DNA of 35,113 bases, from assembly GCA_937950405.1 (NCBI GenBank), contig CALFDH010000226.1, positions 1 to 35,113 on the forward strand, read 5' to 3'. Positions 10,301 to 18,246 of the stretch are shown piece after piece (position 1 is the first letter of the stretch; every line of letters begins with the position of its first letter). Below the pieces are notes generated by a model. That model had not been told where the DNA came from. It saw nothing but the letters and a program-made list of their open reading frames with translations, and made no database searches. The position numbers and the translations under genes are program-made. Origin of the DNA: an uncultured Meiothermus sp. (GTDB lineage Bacteria > Deinococcota > Deinococci > Deinococcales > Thermaceae).

Positions 10301-10618
10301 AAGGAATACCGCCACTCGGCCCGCTCCCTAGCTGCCCTGGCCCTGACCTACCACCGCGCGGGTGACAAGAAAAAAGCCCAGCAACTCTCGGAGGAGGCCT
10401 TCAGCCTTCGCGCCGAATGGGCACGGGGCATCTACGACCTGCCTTTGGTGCTCTACGTCCGGGCCCGGGCCCTGGGCGACCGCAGGGGCCGTGCGCTGCT
10501 GCTCGAGAGCCAGCAGCTTTTGCGCGACCTGGCCCAGCAGTTACCGCCCCATCTTGCGCGGCGCCTCCAGAACAACCGCTATGTGGCCTGGGCGCTCAGC
10601 AAGACCACCGGAACTTGA
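7346..10618 (+). CDS. large SARP/AfsR-like transcriptional activator: N-terminal OmpR-like DNA-binding and BTAD domains, STAND ATPase, TPR-rich C-terminus
   Basis: MALYLSLLGPPQLWQEGKPVSSLPRKAVAMAAYLAVSGQAVERARLADLLWEGAEEAVRRNLRQELFRLK; EEDPLQETEQQAVMRLFLQMGDRSAALRQYEQYRVLLRDQLGLEPSPETQ-type BTAD; P-loop ADAGVGKSRLALEYA; many helical repeats; 1090 aa. Confidence 0.88.
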   Translation: MALYLSLLGPPQLWQEGKPVSSLPRKAVAMAAYLAVSGQAVERARLADLLWEGAEEAVRRNLRQELFRLKNTAWERIFEQSPQHIGLGPVETDLEAFLACMAKGAWSEALALWRGGFLAGLDPKASESYWDWLIPERERWERLYREAMLGLARSQEAAGQFAEALKVYQKLLAEDPLQETEQQAVMRLFLQMGDRSAALRQYEQYRVLLRDQLGLEPSPETQAFGAQLREGQPLPLQQPGVAQLLSEPPLVGRGEDWAWLEAHWGRGLLLLLADAGVGKSRLALEYAKHQVGAGPSETLRIRQRESGQGIGFSGLLEALRQALEAQKLGNLEPAWRDELAQLLPELGLPPTNPHKARFFEALCRALQAVVRPGGVVQWDDLHWLDWASLEFLPYLVRRAGSLGFFLLGTARPEALQKNQSVRLILQEIAREDRLFQRLLQPLDAPALVQLLRQMSGQREGGQRFAERLFQATEGNMFYVLEILRYLFDQGLLRAEAGAWHTPFDSFTSDYRELPLPPSVRDALLERLQRLGEGALPILQALALADFPLSPEMAAGLSRHLGAPITELESLTQSGFLRLDPSGYTLRHELVRQTVLAEMSESRRRWLHARIADALREVAGPLPQLAAHLEAAGQRAEAYVAHLMAGRSLRRGPLARQALEHYNRALVLCPPMEPDPERFRMLIEAAETRVTLGQLQIPERQEMARLAESLGEHERFRLLLLNADASLASGRVAEGIAAVREALRLAQTPWQRGHALFKLAWLEYRGGDPDVQLEPLLASIRAFQDIGDQAMETLALRNLSGYWFRLGDLAKHGETYAQAFKRAAEVRDDLLLRRLRADKVVVDWVKGDYAASLQVAELLYQEARERGDWWAVWDALQGLLLNAAVLGLEPELEATVQRAMVEAAEVGAWRDLALLRSDYGNALMVAGRLEEARGELEAALRDLREMGERARLGHVLFNLGFTLLEQGYLEQSRETLDQSVTLWRDRKEYRHSARSLAALALTYHRAGDKKKAQQLSEEAFSLRAEWARGIYDLPLVLYVRARALGDRRGRALLLESQQLLRDLAQQLPPHLARRLQNNRYVAWALSKTTGT

Positions 10619-10622
10619 TTGA

Positions 10623-10658
10623 AAAATAACGCTAAAATAACGCTCAACTTGCTATTTT
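10623..10658 (+). promoter_or_regulatory. candidate SARP operator-promoter, site 1
   Basis: Tandem perfect 11-bp repeat AAAATAACGCT (10623-10633, 10634-10644), 8-bp spacer CAACTTGC, then TATTTT (10653-10658). Confidence 0.6.
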
Positions 10659-10711
10659 CAACAAAGCTCGGCCCACAACCATGTTGGGGCCAAGTGAGTA
10701 AGGGGGTAGGT

Positions 10712-10861
10712 GTGAGGTATTTGGCAATGGTTTTCGTGCTGGGTCTGCTCCTGCTGGCCTCCTGTGGGAGTCCTGGAGGAAGTGCTGCATGTCCCAACCC
10801 TGCGGTTTTTGATAACAGCCAGTGCAAGTTTGACGATGCCAACACCAAGTTTGGCCCCTAG
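10712..10861 (+). CDS. small predicted lipoprotein
   Basis: GTG start: VRYLAMVFVLGLLLLASCGSPGGSAACPNPAVFDNSQCKFDDANTKFGP; lipobox LLASC; upstream AGGGGG. Confidence 0.6.
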   Translation: MRYLAMVFVLGLLLLASCGSPGGSAACPNPAVFDNSQCKFDDANTKFGP

Positions 10862-10872
10862 GAGAGTGCTGC

Positions 10873-11448
10873 ATGAAGGGAAGCAATATCAAGTTCTTCT
10901 TTTTGGGTGTGGCTCTGGTAGCTACAGGTTTGTGGGCAATGGCAGTGACGATTCCCAACACCTTTACGAGCGGTGAGGCGCTGAGTGCAGCCAAGCTTAA
11001 CGCAAATTTCGCCGCGCTCAAAACGGCGGTAGACGCGCTCGAGGCCGCTGTCCCTGGCAAGCAAAACCGGGTGAGTGGAACCTGTGCGGCGGGCCAGTAT
11101 ATACGCTCGGTCAACGAGGACGGTACGGTGGTCTGTGGGAACCCAGGTGCCTTTGGCCAAGTTCGTGCAGACGGCTCTCTTCGTGGAGGAGCTCTAAACG
11201 TCGCTGCTGTGACCAAAGGTACTGGCGAGTACTGCATCACCTTCACGGTGCAACCCTCCCAGGGCCAGCTCGAGGCTTCACAAGTCACCCTCGCGGGGGA
11301 TGTGGGCTCAGGTGTTTTGTTTCCCAGGGTCAACAATGGTCAAGGGGGTTTTACCCTTTCTTGCCCAAGTGGCCTCGAGGTTGTTCTCACTAACGCAGCC
11401 GGAACCAAGACCGATGGACGGTTTAGCTTCTCGGTTCCGCCACAGTGA
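10873..11448 (+). CDS. secreted hypothetical protein, surface or phage-tail-like N-terminal motif
   Basis: N-terminal hydrophobic segment, then AVTIPNTFTSGEALSAAKLNANFAALKTAVDALEAAV, a motif common in bacterial surface and tail-like proteins. Confidence 0.7.
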   Translation: MKGSNIKFFFLGVALVATGLWAMAVTIPNTFTSGEALSAAKLNANFAALKTAVDALEAAVPGKQNRVSGTCAAGQYIRSVNEDGTVVCGNPGAFGQVRADGSLRGGALNVAAVTKGTGEYCITFTVQPSQGQLEASQVTLAGDVGSGVLFPRVNNGQGGFTLSCPSGLEVVLTNAAGTKTDGRFSFSVPPQ

Positions 11449-11628
11449 ACAAGGTTGATTCAGTTGTGTGTACTTGCCGGGTGGTATGCGCTTGGGGTAT
11501 TTGCGCAACGCAGAAATGTTTTGGGCCTATCAAGCTATTAACCTAGCATTTACCCTTTACCTTGCAGTGACCCTAGATACCACTGAATGCTTGGAGCGCA
11601 AAGATTGCCTTTCAGAATCTTGATTCTG

Positions 11629-11660
11629 TAACGGCAATATAACGCTGGACTTGTTAGCCT
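11629..11660 (+). promoter_or_regulatory. candidate SARP operator-promoter, site 2
   Basis: TAACGGC (11629-11635) and TAACGCT (11640-11646) at 11-bp period, 8-bp spacer GGACTTGT, then TAGCCT (11655-11660). Confidence 0.55.
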
Positions 11661-11711
11661 CTGCTCGGCTACAACCCGAAAACCACCGACCGGTTGAGCT
11701 TGGAGGTTTTT

Positions 11712-13223
11712 ATGAAACGTCTCTAGTGGATTCTGAGTATGAGTCTAGTTCCTCTACTGACGGCCTGCCCAGGAGGTGGTGGCGGCACCCCCAGCCTGGC
11801 AATCTCGCCCAAGCCCAGCACCGTAACTGCGGGCACCGTAGTCACCTTCAACGCCACCCTCTCTAACGCTACAGGCACCATAAACTGGACACTTTCCGGC
11901 GCGGGGTCGCTGTCTGCGACCACCGGCACTTCGGTCACCTACACCGCGCCCGCCAGTGTACCCACTCCCGCTAGCGTGACCCTGACGGCTACCTCGGGTT
12001 CTCTGAGCGATAATGTCAACTTCACCATTGCCGCACCTGCAGCCATTACGGTTGCCGGTACCGTAATCGGTATGAACCTAGAGCCCGTTGCAAGTGCGTC
12101 AGTTGTGATTACCTCGGGCAGTACCAATATAAGCACAACCACCAACGCAAGTGGTGCATTCAGTGTTGCCGGGGTAACGCCTCCATATGACGCGACTGTG
12201 GTTACTGGGAACCAATCGCTCATATACAAGGGTTTGACCCGAACCGATCCAACCCTGATCTTTCTTGGGGTTTCTCCAGGCGCTTCTCGCTCCGCATCGC
12301 TGAGTGGGACGGTTTCGGGGGGTGCAGGCTTCCCTGAACCTGCAAACCACGTGACCAAAACTGCTTTTGGATCACCCGAGGCGCTAGACAACGCAACCGC
12401 TGCCCCTGCTACGGGTGCTTATAACATGGGTACGGTAAGCTGGTTTGGCCCCACTACCACCACCGGAAATATTCATGCGCTCCAGTGGCTGTTCGATGCA
12501 ACAAACTTCCCCACCGACTATAAGGGATATGGGCAAAAGCTCAACGTAGCCTTGTCCGATGGTGGCGCATTTGCCAGCCAGAACGTCACCATGTCCGGGG
12601 TTAGCGAAGCTGCCATTTCGGGCTCGGTCACCCTTCCAGCTGGATATAATCTCGCAAGCAAGCGCATGTCAGTTGGTTTTGCAGACAGGTCTCTAATAGA
12701 GGTACTTTCAGATTTTGGTGCAAGCGCCAACTTCACCTATACCACCCCCAATGTCACTGGGGCAACCATACAGATGCGAATTGCTACGGTAAATGCTGCT
12801 GGAACCAGAGTGGTTACCACCAAACCTGGCCTTGCAGTCAATGCAACGGGAGTCTCGATTACCCTACCTGCGGGTTCAGACCTCAGCTTGCCACCAAATG
12901 CTGCCACAAATGTAAATAACAGCACGACCTTCTCCTATACGCCCTTCTCGGGGGGAGTGCACTTTGTGGTATTCGATGGCCCTGGGGCAAATCCCGATTA
13001 TGTGGTGGTAACTGCTGCTGCCAGCACTACCATTCCCAATCTCAGTTCGGTTGGGCTTGGACTGCCTCCGTCTACGGTCTATTCCTGGAATGTCCAGGGG
13101 GCAGCACCGTTCGCAAGCGTAGATGCTGCCGCAGGGCCTGGTGGCTGGCTGGCTGTGTTCCTGGGTACAGCCGAAGGCAGTCGGACTGCCTCCACAAACC
13201 GCTCATTTACCACCGCACCCTAA
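11712..13223 (+). pseudogene. lipoprotein with Ig-like/carboxypeptidase-regulatory-like repeats; TAG at codon 5 of the apparent signal peptide
   Basis: GGAGG then ATG AAA CGT CTC TAG TGG ATT CTG AGT ATG AGT CTA GTT CCT CTA CTG ACG GCC TGC: MKRL*WILSMSLVPLLTAC... in frame with the 494-aa ORF at 11739-13223. Translation could restart at 11739. Confidence 0.6.
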
Positions 13224-13237
13224 AGTGTCCAACGCCA

Positions 13238-13266
13238 AGGCCGGGGAATTCCCCGGCCTTTTTTGC
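13238..13266. terminator. rho-independent terminator
   Basis: 24-bp perfect palindrome AAGGCCGGGGAATTCCCCGGCCTT (13238-13261) followed by a T-run. Confidence 0.9.
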
Positions 13267-13277
13267 TAAGAGTTCAG

Positions 13278-13883
13278 CTAGAACCGACTGGCTATCTTGT
13301 CCCAGTTGATTACATTCCAGATCGCCGCCAGATAGTCGGGGCGGCGGTTCTGGTATTTGAGGTAGTAGGCGTGCTCCCACACGTCAATGCCCAGCAGGGG
13401 GGTGTGGCCTTCCATCAGGGGCGAGTCCTGGTTGGCGGTGCTGTAGACGTGCAGCTTGCCGTCTTTGTCCTTGACCAGCCAGCTCCAGCCGGAGCCGAAG
13501 CGGGTGAGGCCGGCCTGGGTCATCTTAGTTTTGAGCTCATCGAAGGAGCCAAAAATGGTGTTGATGGCCTCGGCCAGCTTGCCGGTGGGCTCCTTCGCGC
13601 CGCCGGGGGTCAGGATGTCCCAGAACAGGGTGTGGTTATGGTGGCCGCCGCCGTTGTTGCGCACGGCGGTGCGGATGTCCTCGGGCACCTGGGCAATTTT
13701 GCCGAGCAGCTCTTCGATGCTCCAGCTATGGAGTTCGGGGTGCTTTTCCAGGGCGGCGTTCAGGTTATTTACATAAGCCCCGTGGTGCTTGCCGTGGTGG
13801 ATTTCCATAGTCTGGGCGTCGATGTGGGGCTCGAGGGCATCCTTGGCATAACCGAGGTCGGGTAGTTTGAACGGATAACTCAT
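13278..13883 (-). CDS. sodA: superoxide dismutase (Fe/Mn)
   Basis: [40 protein letters not shown]..., [19 protein letters not shown] signature. Confidence 0.96.
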   Translation of the reverse strand: MSYPFKLPDLGYAKDALEPHIDAQTMEIHHGKHHGAYVNNLNAALEKHPELHSWSIEELLGKIAQVPEDIRTAVRNNGGGHHNHTLFWDILTPGGAKEPTGKLAEAINTIFGSFDELKTKMTQAGLTRFGSGWSWLVKDKDGKLHVYSTANQDSPLMEGHTPLLGIDVWEHAYYLKYQNRRPDYLAAIWNVINWDKIASRF

Positions 13884-13956
13884 AGTGTAACCTCCGTGCT
13901 GTACTCTACGCCCGTACGCTGGCGTAAAGCTGTGACTAGGGACTCAAAATTACAGG

Positions 13957-13991
13957 GCCAAAAGCCTAAAGCCAAATGCCCAAAGCAAAAA
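13957..13991. repeat. degenerate heptanucleotide array (GCCAAAA type)
   Basis: GCCAAAA GCCTAAA GCCAAAT GCCCAAA GCAAAAA, strict 7-bp register. Confidence 0.7.
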
Positions 13992-14047
13992 ACTCACCAC
14001 ACCCTGACCACGAGAAACAGTGGCACGACCCCTTGCGACCTGCGACG

Positions 14048-15439
<1,392 letters not shown>

Positions 15440-15546
15440 AGCCTTTCTATTCTAATGGTCTTTGCGAGGCAGGCTAAAGGGACGATTAAACCCTGTGTTT
15501 GGGGCAGATTTGACTGCCTAACGCAACTCGGGGGATTCCCCCCGGA

Positions 15547-15573
15547 GCAAATTATTTGAATCCATTAATTTGC
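15547..15573. promoter_or_regulatory. 8-bp inverted repeat upstream of DUF5666-like gene
   Basis: GCAAATTA-11 nt-TAATTTGC. Confidence 0.45.
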
Positions 15574-15608
15574 TGGTTTGCGTAGCTACCCTGTAGAAAG
15601 GAGATTCC

Positions 15609-16772
15609 ATGAATATCAAAACCATCTTTTATGGCGTAACCTTGCTGGTACTTGCAGGCTGTAGCTCGAGCGGGCCGGGCACCGCCGTCAACCTGAGTGG
15701 TGTGGTCGTCCAGAGTGGGAATGCACTGGCCGTGAATGGGCGGGTCTTGAACCTCCAGGGCGCCAGCCTGACCGAGGACGGCGAGACCGCCAACCTGGCC
15801 GTGGCTGCCGGTATGGAGATTGTCGGAGAGGGCTCTGCCGAAAATGGGGGCCTGCGGATGCGCCAGGTGGATGTGCGCTGGCGGGCCAGGGGAACCGTGG
15901 ATGCGGTAGATGTCAGCAACAACACCGTAGATGTGGTGGGCCTGAGCGGCAAAGTCGGGCCGGGGAGCATCCTGGTGCAGGTCAACCCAGACGGCAGCCG
16001 CAACCCCCTCCCACTAAGCCAGCTTCAACCCGGTGATTATGTCAAGATGGCCGGCGTGCCGCAGGCCGACGACTCGGTGCTGATTACCCGCCTCGAGCGC
16101 AAGACCGAAGACAACCCGAACCGCGTCGAGCTTCGCTTGAAACTGCGCAACCTCGATGCGACCGCCAAAACCTTTACCTACGGCCTGCGCACCTACACCG
16201 TTAACTACAGCGCGGCCCAGGTCGAAGGAACCCTGAGCGAGGGGGTCTGGGTGCGGGTCAGGGCCACCAAGAGCGGCAATACCCTGAGCGCCAGCCGGGT
16301 GCGTACCGCCAGGGCCGAGGATGGTAACAAGCCGAACGGTCAGGAGGTTGAACTCAAGGGCCTGGTGGAGGGCTTCGACAGTAGCAGCAAAACCTTTGGC
16401 CTGGGTGGCTTTAGCATTGACTACAGCAGGGCAGAAGTGAAAGGAGCCCTCGCCAATGGGGCGCTGGTCGAGGTGGAAGGGAGCGTCTCGGGATCGGGTA
16501 AGATTGAGGCTCGTAAAGTGGAGGTGGAGGACGAGAACAAGATTGGTCAGGGCGAGGTAGAGGGCACCGTCAGCGACTTTAATGCCACTGCCCAGTCCTT
16601 GCGTATTGCCGGAGTGCCCATCAGCACCAAGCCCACCACCAAATACGAAATCAACGACAGCGAGGTCAGCTCGAGCGTATTCTGGGGTTCAGACCGTAAT
16701 GGCAGGCGGGCCAAGGCCAAAGGACAAACCCAGGCGGGGACGCTGGTAGCGGACAAGCTCGAGATCAAATAA
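15609..16772 (+). CDS. lipoprotein with tandem DUF5666-like domains
   Basis: MNIKTIFYGVTLLVLAGCSSSGPG (lipobox LAGC); repeated units such as ELKGLVEGFDSSSKTFGLGGFSIDYSRAEVKG and EVEGTVSDFNATAQSLRIAGVPI. Confidence 0.8.
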   Translation: MNIKTIFYGVTLLVLAGCSSSGPGTAVNLSGVVVQSGNALAVNGRVLNLQGASLTEDGETANLAVAAGMEIVGEGSAENGGLRMRQVDVRWRARGTVDAVDVSNNTVDVVGLSGKVGPGSILVQVNPDGSRNPLPLSQLQPGDYVKMAGVPQADDSVLITRLERKTEDNPNRVELRLKLRNLDATAKTFTYGLRTYTVNYSAAQVEGTLSEGVWVRVRATKSGNTLSASRVRTARAEDGNKPNGQEVELKGLVEGFDSSSKTFGLGGFSIDYSRAEVKGALANGALVEVEGSVSGSGKIEARKVEVEDENKIGQGEVEGTVSDFNATAQSLRIAGVPISTKPTTKYEINDSEVSSSVFWGSDRNGRRAKAKGQTQAGTLVADKLEIK

Positions 16773-16995
16773 GCACTTCTACTGCGTGTTTGTCACTGCA
16801 TCCAATTCGGTATATGTCGGGTACTGCTCCTTTGCGTGTGCTACCGAGTTTAGGGTTTGACAACCCCAACTTGGCGCAGCTAACGATGCTCAAATAGGTT
16901 GTATGACATCTCCCTGCGTGCCAGTCTCCGCCTTGAATTATCCATCAGGCCCGGCATGACAATCGCGGGAAGCAAAAATCGCTATTCTTTAATGC

Positions 16996-17991
16996 ATGTG
17001 GGATCTCGTCATCGTGGGTGCGGGGCCGGTGGGGCTGGCTGCCGCCATCGAGGCCAGACGCGCCAACCAGAAAGCGCTGGTTCTGGAAAAGGGAACCATC
17101 GTCAACACCCTGTATCGCTGGCCCAGGGAAACCGTGTTCTTTAGCGAGGCCAGAAACATCGAAATCGGGGGGCATCCCTTCTCCTCGCTTTCTCCTAAAC
17201 CCACCCGCCGCGAAGCCCTGCAATACTACCGCCGCGTCGCCGAAAACGAAGCGCTGGACATCCGCACCTATACCGAAGTGACCCGCATACACCAAGACGC
17301 CGGCCACTTCAGGGTTAGCTTCCGTGACCGCAGTGGCTCAGGCGAGCTGCTGACCCGCTTTGTTCTGGTGGCCACAGGCTACTACGACAACCCCAACCGA
17401 CTGGGCGTACCTGGTGAGGAGCTGCCCCACGTGCGCTACGGTCTGGATGAAACCCTGCCTTACTGGAACCAGCAAGTGGTGGTGGTCGGGGGTTCTAACA
17501 GTGCGGTGGAGGCGGCCCTCGAGCTCTACCGGGCCGGGGCCAGGGTTACGGTGGTTCACCGGGGGTCGGAGATTCGCCCCAGGGTGAAGTACTGGCTCAA
17601 GCCCGACTTTGAAAACCGCGTCAAGGAGGGCAGTATTCAGTTGCTGCTCAACGCGCGAATCCTGGAGATTACCCCCCGCGAGGTGGTGGTTGAAACCAAC
17701 GAATCAGGTTCCAGTCGGTTGCACCGCCTGCCCAGCGATTTTGTGCTGGTACACATCGGCTACCGGGCCGTGGATAACCTTTTACTGGAGGCGGGGGTGC
17801 GTTACGGTGGCGATGCGCCGCTGCTCTCGGAGCATTTTGAAACCAGCCTCGAGGGTCTCTTTGTGGCCGGTAGTGCAGGCTATGGCTCGGATACCCGGAG
17901 TGTTTTCATCGAAAATGGTCGGGAGCACGCGCAAAAAGCTGTTCAGGAGATGGTTCGGCGCAGAGCCGACCCTCTTGCAGTCGGTGTGTGA
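16996..17991 (+). CDS. ypdA: YpdA family putative bacillithiol disulfide reductase
   Basis: MWDLVIVGAGPVGLAAAIEARRANQKALVLEKGTIVNTLYRWPRETVFFSEARNIEIGGHPF; second nucleotide-binding motif VVVVGGSNSAVEAALELYRAGA. Confidence 0.85.
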   Translation: MWDLVIVGAGPVGLAAAIEARRANQKALVLEKGTIVNTLYRWPRETVFFSEARNIEIGGHPFSSLSPKPTRREALQYYRRVAENEALDIRTYTEVTRIHQDAGHFRVSFRDRSGSGELLTRFVLVATGYYDNPNRLGVPGEELPHVRYGLDETLPYWNQQVVVVGGSNSAVEAALELYRAGARVTVVHRGSEIRPRVKYWLKPDFENRVKEGSIQLLLNARILEITPREVVVETNESGSSRLHRLPSDFVLVHIGYRAVDNLLLEAGVRYGGDAPLLSEHFETSLEGLFVAGSAGYGSDTRSVFIENGREHAQKAVQEMVRRRADPLAVGV

Positions 17992-18062
17992 ATCGTCCTC
18001 AAACCTTCGGCAACAGCCTGGTTTGAGCTGCAATAAGAGCTATAACCCCAACCGGCCGCACC

Positions 18063-18092
18063 TTGACACGGTATACCAAACACCCGTAAACT
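18063..18092 (+). promoter_or_regulatory. sigma70-type promoter of the ilv operon
   Basis: TTGACA (18063-18068), 18-bp spacer, TAAACT (18087-18092). Confidence 0.75.
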
Positions 18093-18102
18093 CTTTCACA
18101 AG

Positions 18103-18177
18103 ATGCTTCTCACGAGCAGCCTAATCCTAGTAGTAGTAGGCCTAGTGATTACCAGGCCTGTGGGGGATTTGGTGTAG
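18103..18177 (+). CDS. branched-chain amino acid leader peptide MLLTSSLILVVVGLVITRPVGDLV
   Basis: Short ORF between promoter and attenuator; 14 of 24 residues are Leu/Ile/Val, including LILVVVGLVI; absent from the >=60-aa ORF track. Confidence 0.85.
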   Translation: MLLTSSLILVVVGLVITRPVGDLV

Positions 18178-18203
18178 CGAAGAGCTTAGAAGCGCATCCT
18201 AAA

Positions 18204-18232
18204 GCCCCCCGAACCACGGGGGGCGGTTTTTT
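18204..18232 (+). terminator. ilv operon attenuator
   Basis: GCCCCCCG-AACCA-CGGGGGGC stem (18204-18224) followed by GGTTTTTT, just upstream of ilvB. Confidence 0.88.
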
Positions 18233-18246
18233 GAAGGGGAGAAACT

